The translations under genes and the position numbers were made by a program. Under the pieces are notes generated by a model. It was not told the origin of the DNA, did no database searches, and saw nothing but the letters and a program-made list of their open reading frames with translations. From contig NZ_JBHSXH010000015.1 of assembly GCF_042662625.1 (NCBI RefSeq), positions 1,550,001 through 1,614,000 on the forward strand: a stretch of 64,000 bases of DNA, read 5' to 3'. This stretch comes from Halopelagius fulvigenes (GTDB lineage: Archaea; Halobacteriota; Halobacteria; Halobacteriales; Haloferacaceae). This document shows positions 24,707 to 32,868 of the stretch, in pieces; within the stretch, counting starts at the first letter, position 1, and each line of letters opens with the position of its first letter.

Positions 24707-25294
24707 CTACCGGTGACGGTCGATGACGCGCTTGGCGGATTCGGCCTTCTCCTTCCAGCCGTACCCCGCCTCGTAGACGTGGCGCTTCTTGTCCACCAAC
24801 TGCTCGGGCGTCGCCTCCTCGAACCCGCCGCGACTCCACGAACCGCTCTCTCGGAGCCAGTCGGCGACGTTCTCGCGCGTCTCGGACCACGAGAGGCCGA
24901 CCATCTCGTACCACGCGATCATGGCGAAGACGGCGTTGTCGTGACAGCCGGGGTAGCTTCCGTGGCGGTAGAGCGTCTTCATCGGTTCCCGCGACGGAAC
25001 CGACACCTCCTCGCGGAACTCCTCGGCCGTGAGGAGGCGGAGGACGCCGTTTGACTCGTCCACGCGCCCGTCGCGCTTCAGTCGCTCCATCGCCGCCCGG
25101 TGGAGCGCGTCCCACTCGCCGTGGACGAGGCTCAGAACGTCGTCCTCGTCCGTCGTTCCCGCCGAGAGGTGCGCGACGACGTCGGTGTACGCCTTCTCGA
25201 CGTCCGGCCACGGCGTCCCCTCGAACTGGCAGTCGGCGTCGTGGAGGCTGTTGGTGGCCCGGCAGTCGGGGCACGGATAGTCGAACTGCGGCAC
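24707..25294 (-). CDS. hypothetical protein with N-terminal zinc-ribbon-like cysteines
   Basis: A 195-residue soluble protein. It begins with C-P-D-C at about 8-11 and a further cysteine in D-A-D-C-Q near 22, an incomplete zinc-ribbon-like set, then predicted helices with conserved-looking aromatic clusters (A-W-Y-E-M-V-G-L-S-W and Y-E-A-G-Y-G-W-K). I do not recognise a characterised family; it looks like a haloarchaeal conserved hypothetical. It is divergent from priL. ATG at 25294. Confidence 0.7.
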   Translation of the reverse strand: MPQFDYPCPDCRATNSLHDADCQFEGTPWPDVEKAYTDVVAHLSAGTTDEDDVLSLVHGEWDALHRAAMERLKRDGRVDESNGVLRLLTAEEFREEVSVPSREPMKTLYRHGSYPGCHDNAVFAMIAWYEMVGLSWSETRENVADWLRESGSWSRGGFEEATPEQLVDKKRHVYEAGYGWKEKAESAKRVIDRHR

Positions 25295-25366
25295 GAGACG
25301 ACGGACGAAGGATGTCGTCTTAGGTGATGTGATATTCTCCGCTCCGAGAGAAGATGTGACACTCCG

Positions 25367-25404
25367 ACACGGCGGGCGCGACGCGCCCGCGACAATCGCC
25401 GTGT
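25367..25404. repeat. nested palindrome upstream of priL
   Basis: An outer 8-bp pair (ACACGGCG at 25367-25374, CGCCGTGT at 25397-25404) encloses, with slight overlap, a 9-bp hairpin with one unpaired base (GCGGGCGCG-A-CGCGCCCGC, 25372-25390). The right outer arm runs into the TATA-like TTTATTC about 25-31 bases before priL. It could be an operator or a small dispersed palindrome. Confidence 0.5.
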
Positions 25405-25434
25405 TTATTCGCAGTCACTCGCAAACCAGAGCCG

Positions 25435-26559
25435 ATGCCGATGGACCCGCTCCACGCGCGCTACCCGTTCTTCGGCGGCGCACGTGACGCCGTACGAGAG
25501 GCGGACATCTCTCCCGCGGAACTCATCGCCGAAGACGCACCCGCCGTAGAGCGCGGGCTGGAACGGGTCGAACGCGCCCTCATGGAGGGCACCGTCGAAG
25601 CCGAGGAACCGAACCGGTGGGACGAACGCGAGGAACTGCTCTCGTACCCCATCGCACGCATCCTCGTCTCGCTGGTCGATACCCCGGCGGCGGTGGACAA
25701 GTACGCCGCCGCGGAGGCCGCCACCGCGCGGACGCGGTTTCTCGCCGACTTCGAGGCCGACGACGACGACTTACAGAGCACTCGGACGCGCCGCGCGTCC
25801 CTCGACGGCGTCCTCTCGGAGTTCGGGCTTTCGGGCGACGTGCGCCCGGAACGCGACGACGACGCGCCGCGGCGGCGCGACCCGACGCACTACTGGGTCG
25901 CCCTCGGGTCGTACCTGACGCTGGCGGACGCCGGGTGGGGCGAACGGTGGCGACTCGTCAACCGCGAGGTGGCCGACGGCGAGGTTCGCGTGACCGGAGA
26001 CGAACTGCACCGGACACTGGAGGAGGCGGTCCGACGGCGCGTCGCCGACGGACTCCCGTTCGAGGTGCGCGGCAGCCCCGCCGGCGAGGAGATAGCCGAC
26101 GCCCTCGACGAGGAGGTGGCGGCGCTCCGCGACCTGTTGAACGACCACGACGCCGCCGGGAGCGCCGCCGTCGAAACCGTCGTCCCCGCCCTGTTTCCGC
26201 CGTGCATGAAGACGCTCGTCCGCCGAGTCCGGGAGGGCGAGGCCGTCGCGCCGCACTCGGAGTTCTCGCTCGTCTCCTTCCTCGTCGCACTCGGGATGGA
26301 CGAGACGGAGGTGACGACGCTTCTGAACGCCGACGGGGAGGACGCGGAGAGAGTGGAGACGCGCATCGCGTACCTCGCGGACGCCGACGGATCCCAGTTC
26401 GCGCCGCCGACGTGCGCGACGCTGAAGGCGTACGACGACTGCACGGACCCCGACGAACGCTGCGAGACCATCTCGCATCCGCTCTCCTACTACGAGAGCG
26501 CGGTGCGAGACGCCGGCGACGTGCGCGACTGGCGAGAGACGGTCGCAGAAAGCGAGTAG
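25435..26559 (+). CDS. priL: DNA primase large subunit PriL
   Basis: Regulatory subunit of the archaeal-eukaryotic primase, which with PriS makes the RNA primer for replication. The 374-residue protein begins M-x-M-D-P-L-H-A-R-Y-P-F-F, the family's N-terminus, and its C-terminal third holds four cysteines for the [4Fe-4S] cluster: P-P-C-M-K near 262, P-T-C-A-T near 325, D-D-C-T near 333 and E-R-C-E near 342, followed by H-P-L-S-Y-Y. Start at 25435 or at the ATG two codons later. PriS is not in the window. The tiny gene at 26561 converges on it. Confidence 0.95.
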   Translation: MPMDPLHARYPFFGGARDAVREADISPAELIAEDAPAVERGLERVERALMEGTVEAEEPNRWDEREELLSYPIARILVSLVDTPAAVDKYAAAEAATARTRFLADFEADDDDLQSTRTRRASLDGVLSEFGLSGDVRPERDDDAPRRRDPTHYWVALGSYLTLADAGWGERWRLVNREVADGEVRVTGDELHRTLEEAVRRRVADGLPFEVRGSPAGEEIADALDEEVAALRDLLNDHDAAGSAAVETVVPALFPPCMKTLVRRVREGEAVAPHSEFSLVSFLVALGMDETEVTTLLNADGEDAERVETRIAYLADADGSQFAPPTCATLKAYDDCTDPDERCETISHPLSYYESAVRDAGDVRDWRETVAESE

Positions 26560-26560
26560 T

Positions 26561-26755
26561 CTACCGGCCCAACCAGAGGCCGAGAGCGCCCATCGCCACG
26601 ATGAAAAACGAGATGGCCCCAATGAGGGCGAGTCCGCCGGTGCCCGTCGCTCCATTCCCGAACGTCACGCCGAGACCGATGATGAGCGCGATGAAGAATC
26701 CGACCGCCACGACGGAAGTGACTATCTTGCGACGCATCTCCGCTTCGATTTCCAT
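26561..26755 (-). CDS. small two-helix membrane protein, 64 aa
   Basis: A 64-residue protein: a charged start (MEIEAEMRRK), one hydrophobic segment at about 10-30, a Gly/Thr-rich turn and a second hydrophobic segment at about 40-62. Short haloarchaeal membrane proteins of this form are common and uncharacterised. ATG at 26755 was chosen because it gives the typical charged N-terminus; the frame is open further upstream without coding character. It is adjacent to, and convergent with, priL. Confidence 0.72.
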   Translation of the reverse strand: MEIEAEMRRKIVTSVVAVGFFIALIIGLGVTFGNGATGTGGLALIGAISFFIVAMGALGLWLGR

Positions 26756-26895
26756 GCTCCGGCTTACCCCCGGCCATTCTAAAAGGCCTTCGATGGACGT
26801 TTCGGACCGTTCGTCCACCTGAAACCAAGGTTTAGGTTCGTGCAGCACGTAGGTATATCTGACGAGGGAACGGCCCTCAGACCCCCCTAAAACCG

Positions 26896-27651
26896 ATGAC
26901 GCACACACGAAACACACCCGCGTCTAACACGCAGTCTCGCCCCCGCCGCCGCGCGGTCAGACAGAAGACGACACTCCCGGCGTCGGGCTTCGTCGGGCGC
27001 GCCCGTCGCGCCCGCGAGGACCCGATGGCGGTCCGCCCCCTCCGCGACGGCCGGTACGTCGTCGAGACGGACGGCGGGACCTACGTGGTAGACTCCGAAA
27101 CCGACACCTGCACCTGCCCCGACAGCGCCATCCGCGACGCTCGCTGTAAGCACCTCCGGCGGGTCCACATCGAGATAGCCGACGGCCTCGTCCCCGCGCC
27201 GGACGAACGCACGGCGGTCTGCGCCGTCTGTGGCAACCGAACGTACGTGCCGCGGTTCGACTCCGGCCCCGTCCTCTGTGACCGCCACGACCACGCCTCC
27301 GGCGACTTAGTGCGCGACAGAGAGACCAAGAGCCTGCTCGTCGTCCTCCGGGCGACGGGCGACAGGGCCGACGAGGCCCGAACCGACTCGGACCGCACCG
27401 TCGCGGACTACGACACGAACGACGACTACGGGCCGCACGAACCCGTCTTCGAGGCCGTCTACGTCGATTCGGTCCCCCTCGACGAGGACATCGCGGAGCT
27501 CAGAGCGAAGAAGCGGTACCTCTTCCCCGCCTCGCGCCTCATCCCGGTCGAGTCGGGATTCGCGACGGAGGAAGTGCGCCGAACGCTCGCCGGGTCGCAC
27601 CTCGGCGGCGAGTCGCAGACGACGCAAGCGACGCTGAGATTGAAAACGTAA
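26896..27651 (+). CDS. SWIM zinc-finger protein
   Basis: A 251-residue protein with a SWIM finger (C-x-C, nine residues, C-x-H: C-T-C-P...R-C-K-H) near residues 73-88. Just before it is the strand pattern G-R-Y-V-V-E-T-D-G-G-T-Y-V-V-D. A second cysteine group (C-A-V-C, then C-D-R-H) near 113-133 may bind another zinc. The basic, disordered first 40 residues suggest nucleic-acid contact. SWIM domains mediate DNA or protein binding; some haloarchaeal members lie near recombination genes, and here hjc follows convergently. The M-A-V-R-P-L at residue 44 could be an alternative start. Confidence 0.85.
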   Translation: MTHTRNTPASNTQSRPRRRAVRQKTTLPASGFVGRARRAREDPMAVRPLRDGRYVVETDGGTYVVDSETDTCTCPDSAIRDARCKHLRRVHIEIADGLVPAPDERTAVCAVCGNRTYVPRFDSGPVLCDRHDHASGDLVRDRETKSLLVVLRATGDRADEARTDSDRTVADYDTNDDYGPHEPVFEAVYVDSVPLDEDIAELRAKKRYLFPASRLIPVESGFATEEVRRTLAGSHLGGESQTTQATLRLKT

Positions 27652-27656
27652 TCGCC

Positions 27657-28106
27657 TCAGGCGTCCGAATCGTCCTCGTCCTCGGGAACGTCCGTCAACC
27701 GACTCTGTGACGGCCCGCCGACGAACGAATCGAACGGTTCACCTTCGGCGAGAGCGGTCTCCTTTTTGACTCGGTAGTTGCCGCCGTCGGTGACGTACAG
27801 GTCGCCCGGGTGGAAGAAGTACCACTCCTCCCGGTCGAATCGGACGGCGATGCGGGACTTCGCGCCGAAGTTCTGCGCGAAGTAGATGAGCGCTTCCACC
27901 TCCTCGCCGGTGAGGTAGATGGGTCGCCCGGAGCTCGCTTTCGCCTCGATGGCGTAGAACACGTCGCCGTTGCCCGCGAGGACGTCCGGCAGTTCGCGTT
28001 CGGTCGCGCTTCCGGAGGCGGGCGCTCGCATCACCGCGAATCCGGCCTCGTCGAGCTTGTTGACGAGTTCCCGTTCGCGGCGGTCCCCTTTACGGTTCGA
28101 AGACAT
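27657..28106 (-). CDS. hjc: Holliday junction resolvase Hjc
   Basis: Archaeal structure-specific endonuclease that cuts four-way junctions. The 149-residue protein carries the family core: S-S-N-R-K-G-D-R-R-E-R-E-L-V at the start (catalytic Glu), V-M-R-A-P-A-S-G-S, L-P-D-V-L-A-G near residue 42, and the E-A-K-A-S motif near 55, i.e. the E...D...ExK nuclease set. A 40-residue acidic tail extends beyond the usual 120-130 residues. ATG at 28106 has a TTTAAG TATA box about 28 bases upstream. Its promoter and first codons are duplicated 254 bases away. Confidence 0.95.
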   Translation of the reverse strand: MSSNRKGDRRERELVNKLDEAGFAVMRAPASGSATERELPDVLAGNGDVFYAIEAKASSGRPIYLTGEEVEALIYFAQNFGAKSRIAVRFDREEWYFFHPGDLYVTDGGNYRVKKETALAEGEPFDSFVGGPSQSRLTDVPEDEDDSDA

Positions 28107-28156
28107 TGGCGTTTCTCGGAGGTTCACGCCCTTAAACTGGGCGAAACGGACGGACG
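28083..28156. repeat. copy 1 of a ~73-bp direct repeat (functional hjc start and promoter)
   Basis: This segment holds the first eight hjc codons, the ATG, the leaderless 5' region and the TATA box (TTTAAG on the minus strand). It is repeated at 28337-28409 with a few substitutions and one single-base indel. This copy is the one joined to the intact hjc gene. Confidence 0.8.
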
Positions 28157-28176
28157 AACTCCCGTTCGCGGCGTCT

Positions 28177-28227
28177 CCGTGAGCGAAGCGAACGGAGGCT
28201 CGAAGCACGAGCGAAGCGAGTGCTTCG
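28177..28227. repeat. 51-bp repeat unit 1 (GAGCGAAGCG family)
   Basis: CCGTGAGCGAAGCGAACGGA followed by a hairpin CGAAGCAC ... GTGCTTCG whose loop is GAGCGAAGCGA. It matches unit 2 at 28283-28333 at 48 of 51 positions. The core is the same as the repeats in the larE tail and at 61803. Confidence 0.7.
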
Positions 28228-28282
28228 GTGTCCTCACGAACGAAGTGAGCGAGGGTACGGGACGCGAGATATCGAGCGTTTC

Positions 28283-28333
28283 CCGTGAGCGAAGCGAGCG
28301 GAGACTCGAAGCACGGGCGAAGCGAGTGCTTCG
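28283..28333. repeat. 51-bp repeat unit 2 (GAGCGAAGCG family)
   Basis: Second copy of the unit, again ending in the CGAAGCAC/GTGCTTCG hairpin and directly abutting the duplicated hjc start at 28337. The alternation of units and hjc-start copies suggests that one duplication event included both. Confidence 0.7.
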
Positions 28334-28336
28334 AAG

Positions 28337-28409
28337 GTCCCCGTTACGGTTCGAAGACATTGGCGTTTCTCGGAGGGTCACGCCGTAAGCCGGGTGAAAC
28401 GGACGGACG
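28337..28409. repeat. copy 2 of the hjc start/promoter repeat (decayed TATA)
   Basis: Reads on the minus strand as a TATA region mutated from TTTAAG to a GC-richer CTTACG, then the same leader, the ATG and eight codons (M-S-S-N-R-N-G-D), then runs into repeat sequence. It is a promoter-plus-start duplicate that no longer leads to a gene. Confidence 0.75.
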
Positions 28410-28493
28410 GGCCGCGAACGGTAACCAAATCTAACCTGTTCGTGTCCGGCAAGAGGGATTTTCCGCGGCGCGTCCGACGCGCAGAGTGTCAGA

Positions 28494-29372
28494 ATGAGCG
28501 ACCAGAAAGAGGAGAGGGCCGAGGAGTTGGAGGAGGAGTCCGACGCCACCGAGGCGGTGAAGGAGGCGCAGGCCGAGGCGAAGAACCGGGGCGAGCAGAC
28601 GCCCGAAAGGGCCATCCTCGAAGAGCAGATTACCAGCGCGATGAACGAGCTCCGTCGGCCGGCGAGCGGACTGTTCCTCTCGGCGTTCTCCGCCGGCCTC
28701 GACATCGGGTTCGGCCCCCTCCTCATGGCCGCCGTGTTCACGCTCGTGTCAGGGGCGTGGAGCGACCCCCTCACGAGCATCGCGCTCGCGAACCTCTACA
28801 GCGTCGGGTTCATCTTCGTCGTCCTCGGTCGCTCGGAGCTGTTCACCGAACACACGACGCTCGCCGTGTTGCCGGTGCTCGACGGCCGAGCGTCGATATC
28901 GGACCTCGGTCACCTCTGGGGCGTCGTCTACGTCGGAAACGTCGTCGGCGGCGTCGTCTTCGCCGGCATCGCCGTCACCGTCGGCCCGGAGTTCGGCATC
29001 GCCGACACCGCGGCGTTCGTCGAACTCGCGCGGGGCCTCACCCAGCACTCGCTGTGGGGACTGATGACCGCCGCTGTCCTCGCGGGGTGGCTCATGGGAC
29101 TCCTCTCGTGGCTGGTCGCCGCGGCGCAGGAGACGATTTCGCGCACGTTCTTCGTCTGGCTCATCGCCACCACCATCGGACTCGCGCACCTCCCGCACTG
29201 CATCGCCGGCAACGTCGAAGTGCTGATGGGCCTCCTCGCCGGGTCGGAGGTCGGGTTCCTCGCGTACGGCCGGTTCCTCGCGGTATCGACGGTCGGAAAC
29301 GCGGTCGGCGGGTCGGTGTTCGTCGCGCTCCTGAAGTACGGACACGTCGTCCGAGGCGGGCCGGGCGTGTGA
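28494..29372 (+). CDS. formate/nitrite transporter-family protein
   Basis: A 292-residue FNT-fold membrane channel. Residues 1-45 are a charged, Glu-rich cytoplasmic tail; after that come six hydrophobic segments. Family cues include the G-R-S-E-L-F-T-E-H-T-T-L motif near 105-115, the central N-V-V-G-G-V-V-F, and H-C-I-A-G-N near 235-240. FNT pentamers pass small monovalent anions such as formate, nitrite or hydrosulfide. The E-x-x-T-E-H-T variant resembles the YfdC-like subgroup, whose substrate is unsettled. ATG at 28494. Confidence 0.88.
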   Translation: MSDQKEERAEELEEESDATEAVKEAQAEAKNRGEQTPERAILEEQITSAMNELRRPASGLFLSAFSAGLDIGFGPLLMAAVFTLVSGAWSDPLTSIALANLYSVGFIFVVLGRSELFTEHTTLAVLPVLDGRASISDLGHLWGVVYVGNVVGGVVFAGIAVTVGPEFGIADTAAFVELARGLTQHSLWGLMTAAVLAGWLMGLLSWLVAAAQETISRTFFVWLIATTIGLAHLPHCIAGNVEVLMGLLAGSEVGFLAYGRFLAVSTVGNAVGGSVFVALLKYGHVVRGGPGV

Positions 29373-29397
29373 GGCGACTTTCCTGAGCGACCGGCCG

Positions 29398-30096
29398 TCA
29401 CTCGACCAGTTCGCGGAGACTCTCGATGACGTAGGTGGGTTCGCCCGCGTCGAGGCCCTCGGGCGTCGAGAACGCGGCGTCCTCTCGCCCTTCTCGGCGG
29501 ACGAACGCCGAGTCCGCGCCCGCCCGGGACGCCGCCGCCACGTCCACGGGTTCGTCGCCGACGTACAGCGTCCGCTCGGGTTCGACGCCCACGTCCTCGC
29601 AGGCGGCACAGAGGTAGTGCGGGTCGGGTTTGGTCCGACGGAGTTCCTCGGGCGTGAAGGTGGGCGCGCGGACGGACTCGACGCCGAGGCGCGTCCTGAG
29701 GTCGAACCGTTCGACGACTTCCTCCACGACGGGGCGGAGGTTGTTGCTCACCAACGCACTCGGCGCGGAGAGCTCCGAGAGGGCGTTCACGTCGTCGTAC
29801 ACCGAGCGAAGGCCGCGTTCGAGTTCGCGCTTCTGCGCGCGGTAGGCCTCCCGCGCCGCCTGCGTGCAGAAGGCGCTTCGGTCCACGCCCGCGGCGCGAC
29901 AGAGGTCGGTGATGCGTTCGACGTCGCCGGTGACGAGTGCGCGGACGCCGTCCCGGGAGGGCGATTCGAGGTCGAACCGGGAGAAGGTTCGCGCGGCCGC
30001 CTCTCGAAGGGCGTCCCGACTCGGGAGCTCCACGAGGACGCCGTCGACGTCGAAGACGTAGGCGTCGTACGGGGGGACGGTCGCCGAGTGGGTCAT
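29398..30096 (-). CDS. HAD-superfamily hydrolase
   Basis: A 232-residue haloacid-dehalogenase-type phosphatase. Motif I is F-D-V-D-G-V-L at residues 15-21 (nucleophile and acid/base aspartates), motif II S-N-N near 125, motif III K in T-K-P-D-P-H near 160, and motif IV G-D-E-P-V-D near 183. The helical cap between motifs I and II places it in subfamily IA, like phosphoglycolate phosphatases. The physiological substrate cannot be told. ATG at 30096. Confidence 0.9.
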   Translation of the reverse strand: MTHSATVPPYDAYVFDVDGVLVELPSRDALREAAARTFSRFDLESPSRDGVRALVTGDVERITDLCRAAGVDRSAFCTQAAREAYRAQKRELERGLRSVYDDVNALSELSAPSALVSNNLRPVVEEVVERFDLRTRLGVESVRAPTFTPEELRRTKPDPHYLCAACEDVGVEPERTLYVGDEPVDVAAASRAGADSAFVRREGREDAAFSTPEGLDAGEPTYVIESLRELVE

Positions 30097-30207
30097 AGAG
30101 TGCCGTCGTCTCGAAGCACGTATGAATCTATCCGATTGCGGCGAGCGTCGCAGGCGTTGAAAAGAGCGTTCAGCGGGCGAGACGGAGGCGACGAGTCGCT
30201 CGGAGCC

Positions 30208-31497
30208 TTACGTCCCGTGACTCCAGCTGCTCATGTACTCCTCCTGCGTCTCGGTGAGGGTGTCGATGTCGACGCCCTCGGCGTCGAGTTTTATCTCGGC
30301 GACTTCCACGTCGAGTTCGTCCGGCACGTCGTGGACGCCGGCGTCGTACTCGTCGCCGTTCTCGACGAGTTCGCGGACGCAGACCGCCTGCACGCCGAAC
30401 GACTGGTCCATCACTTCGACGGGGTGGCCGAGGGCGATGGGCGACGCGAGGTTGACGAGGCGGCCCTCCGCGAGGACGTTGATGCGGCGGCCGTCCTCCA
30501 TCTCGTAGGCGTCCACGCCGTCGCGGGCCTCGTACTCGTCCACGGCGAGGTCAGAGAGGGCGTCTAAGTCGATTTCGATGTCGAAGTGCCCGGCGTTGGC
30601 GAGGACGGCGCCGTCCTGCATCTTCTCGAAGTCCTCGCGGGTGATGACGTCTCGGTTGCCCGTCGTCGTGAGGAACACGTCACCCACCTCCGCCGCCTCG
30701 TTCATCGGCATCACATCGTAGCCCTCCATGTGCGCTTCGAGGGCGCGGCGGGGTTCGACTTCCGTGACGATGACGTTCGCGTTCTGCCCGGCGGCCTTCT
30801 TGGCGACGCCCTTCCCGCAGTAGCCGTAGCCCGCGACGACGACGTTCTTCGACGCCCACGAGAGGTTCGTCGTCATGGCGATGTTGGCGAGGGAGGACTC
30901 GCCGGTGCCGTGGACGTTGTCGAACAGACGCTTCATCGGCGTGTCGTTGACGGCGAAGACGGGGTAGTTCAGTTCGCCGTCCTCGTCCATCGCGCGGAGT
31001 CGGTGGACGCCGGTGGTCGTCTCCTCCGCGCCGCCGAGGATGGTGTCGATGAGTTCGGGGTACTCCTCGTGGACGAGGTAGACGAGGTCCATCCCGTCGT
31101 CCACGGTGACGGTGGGTTCGTGCGAGACGACGGCGTGCATCGCCTCGTAGTACTCGTCTTCGTCCACGCCGCGCTTGGCGTAGGAGGTGATGCTGTCGTT
31201 CGCGTCGAGGGCGGCGCTCACGTCGTCGTGCGTCGAGAGCGGGTTGCACCCGGTGATGGCGACTTCCGCGCCGCCGAGCGCCAGCAGTTCGACGAGGTTC
31301 GCCGTCTTCGCCTCGACGTGCATCGCCATCCCGACGACCTGCCCTTCGAACGGTTTCGACTCGGCGAACTGCTCGCGGAGTTCCTGCAGGATGGGCATGT
31401 GCTGAAGCGCCCAGTCCATCTTCCGTCGGCCCTCCTCGCGGGCTTCCTCAACGTCGTCGAGGTGGCCGCTTATCGGAGCGTAGGTGGATTCACTCAT
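30208..31497 (-). CDS. ahcY: adenosylhomocysteinase
   Basis: Hydrolyses S-adenosylhomocysteine to adenosine and homocysteine, keeping methylation running. The 429-residue protein has the N-terminal region with G-C-N-P-L-S-T-H-D-D, the substrate-site residues in N-D-T-P-M-K-R-L-F-D-N (where bacterial and eukaryotic forms have N-D-S-V-T-K), the Rossmann loop V-V-A-G-Y-G-Y-C-G-K-G near 220, T-T-G-N-R-D-V, and N-A-G-H-F-D. The ATG at 31497 (MSESTYAPISGHL) is chosen over a 49-residue upstream extension. The SAH/MTA deaminase at 32869 belongs to the same recycling network. Confidence 0.96.
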   Translation of the reverse strand: MSESTYAPISGHLDDVEEAREEGRRKMDWALQHMPILQELREQFAESKPFEGQVVGMAMHVEAKTANLVELLALGGAEVAITGCNPLSTHDDVSAALDANDSITSYAKRGVDEDEYYEAMHAVVSHEPTVTVDDGMDLVYLVHEEYPELIDTILGGAEETTTGVHRLRAMDEDGELNYPVFAVNDTPMKRLFDNVHGTGESSLANIAMTTNLSWASKNVVVAGYGYCGKGVAKKAAGQNANVIVTEVEPRRALEAHMEGYDVMPMNEAAEVGDVFLTTTGNRDVITREDFEKMQDGAVLANAGHFDIEIDLDALSDLAVDEYEARDGVDAYEMEDGRRINVLAEGRLVNLASPIALGHPVEVMDQSFGVQAVCVRELVENGDEYDAGVHDVPDELDVEVAEIKLDAEGVDIDTLTETQEEYMSSWSHGT

Positions 31498-31661
31498 GAA
31501 GCCCGCTTCGGGCAGGGTCGGGAAAATCCTACCGAAGGCGGAGGGAGGACGGTGCGAATCGGTGGCACGGTACGGAGGTCCGAGCGGAGAGACGACGCCG
31601 AAGCGACGTTCGTCCGCACAGATAGATTCAAACCCCGCCTTCACGGAGGTACGCGGAAGCG

Positions 31662-31979
31662 ATGCTGGTCACCCGCGCCGAAACAGATATCGAGGTCTCC
31701 GACGCCGAACTCCTCACGCTGATGGGATCCGAGGCCGCGAACGCGATACTCCGGACCGTCACGGAACCGATGACGGTCAAGGAGATTCACCAGTTCGCGG
31801 CGGTGCCTCTCTCGACGGCGTACCGCGAGGTGAACCGCCTCGCGGAGGCGAACCTCCTCGAAGAGCGGATTCAACTCAACCCGCGGCGGGGTCGGCACGC
31901 CAACCGGTACGTCCGCACGTTCGACACCATCGAAATACAGATGACCGACGAGGGCGTCGTCGTGCAGTTGCTCTCCTGA
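31662..31979 (+). CDS. winged-helix transcriptional regulator, 105 aa
   Basis: A 105-residue ArsR-like winged-helix protein. Residues 18-80 give the pattern: helix 1 (L-L-T-L-M-G-S-E-A-A-N-A-I-L), M-T-V-K-E-I-H turn, recognition helix (L-S-T-A-Y-R-E-V-N-R-L), and the wing with R-H-A-N-R-Y. The last strand pair (D-T-I-E-I-Q-M-T-D-E-G-V) fits small haloarchaeal regulators. It is divergent from ahcY, whose ATG is 165 bases away, and convergent with the superoxide dismutase gene, so either could be its target. Confidence 0.85.
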   Translation: MLVTRAETDIEVSDAELLTLMGSEAANAILRTVTEPMTVKEIHQFAAVPLSTAYREVNRLAEANLLEERIQLNPRRGRHANRYVRTFDTIEIQMTDEGVVVQLLS

Positions 31980-31996
31980 TCCGTTCGCCCCGCGCC

Positions 31997-32755
31997 TCAG
32001 TTATCGTCGAGGATGTTCGCCGCGCAGGCCGACTCGTACCGTCCCCGGACGTTCTCCCAGTCGACGACGTTCCAGAACGCTTCGACGTACTCGGAGCGGC
32101 GGTTCTCGTACTGGGGGTAGTAGGCGTGCTCCCAGACGTCGACGACGAGAAGCGGCGTTCCGGCCTGCACGACGAGTTCGTCGTGATTCTCGACCTGCGT
32201 GACGAGCAGCGAGTCCGAACGGTGGTCGTAGAGGAGCGTTCCCCATCCCGACCCCTCGACGGCCGAGGCGGCCGCGGAGAACTCCTCGCGCATCGCCCCG
32301 AACGATCCGAAGTCGGTCCCGATGCGGTCGGAGAGCGAACCGCCGGGTTCGCCGCCGCCGTCGGGCGACATGTTCCCCCAGAAAATCGTGTGGAGGACGT
32401 GCCCCGAGAGGTTGAACGACAGGTCGCGTTTGACGCCGCTGATGCCGTCGAACTCGCCGGAGTCGCGCATCTCCGCAAGCGCGCGGAGGGCCTCGTTCGC
32501 ACCGTCTACGTACCCCTGATGGTGGCTGTCGTGGTGCAGTTTCAGTATCCGTTCGTCAATGTGCGGTTCCAGCGCGTCGTAGTCGTACGGAAGCGGCGGG
32601 AGCCGATACGTCGGACCGTCTCCGTCGTCTCCGGTCGCCGCGGCGACGTCCGTTTCGAGGAGCGTCACGCCCGCGGCGACGCCGATTCCTCGAAGAACCG
32701 TCCGTCGTCCGAGTTCTGGAAGCGAGTCTCGGTGGAGGTGGGGACCATCTGTCAT
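31997..32755 (-). CDS. Tat-exported Fe/Mn superoxide dismutase
   Basis: Converts superoxide to peroxide and oxygen. The mature domain (about 45-250) starts Y-R-L-P-P-L-P-Y-D-Y and has the metal ligands of the Fe/Mn family: H in L-K-L-H-H-D-S-H near 75, H in S-G-H-V-L near 117, and D and H in V-V-D-V-W-E-H-A-Y-Y-P near 205. Unlike ordinary cytoplasmic SOD it has a 42-residue N-terminal extension with L-G-R-R-T-V-L-R-G (arginines 17-18), a hydrophobic stretch and A-A-A, i.e. a twin-arginine signal. I infer export to the cell surface. ATG at 32755. Confidence 0.93.
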   Translation of the reverse strand: MTDGPHLHRDSLPELGRRTVLRGIGVAAGVTLLETDVAAATGDDGDGPTYRLPPLPYDYDALEPHIDERILKLHHDSHHQGYVDGANEALRALAEMRDSGEFDGISGVKRDLSFNLSGHVLHTIFWGNMSPDGGGEPGGSLSDRIGTDFGSFGAMREEFSAAASAVEGSGWGTLLYDHRSDSLLVTQVENHDELVVQAGTPLLVVDVWEHAYYPQYENRRSEYVEAFWNVVDWENVRGRYESACAANILDDN

Positions 32756-32868
32756 CGTACGTCGGTTCGCCGTTCAGCCGATCGGTTGATTAATCTAATT
32801 GACACTTCCGCGACTGTCGCTCCGTCGAACAGATTCTGTCAGACGAATGCCAAAAACGGAGCAGCCGA

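Larger units (their letters stand above)
28107..28493. other. gene-free stretch between hjc and the FNT gene, built from repeats
   Basis: About 390 bases containing, in order: the hjc promoter, two 51-bp repeat units (28177-28227 and 28283-28333, three differences), a separating segment with GAACGAAGTGAGCGAGGG, and the second hjc-start copy (28337-28409). No open frame here has a recognisable protein; the frames that cross it are repeat-derived. Confidence 0.7.

Noticed and set aside
28107..28493. possible CRISPR array or short protein gene
   Set aside because: Only two units of the repeat with unequal spacers, and open frames consist of repeat-derived codons.
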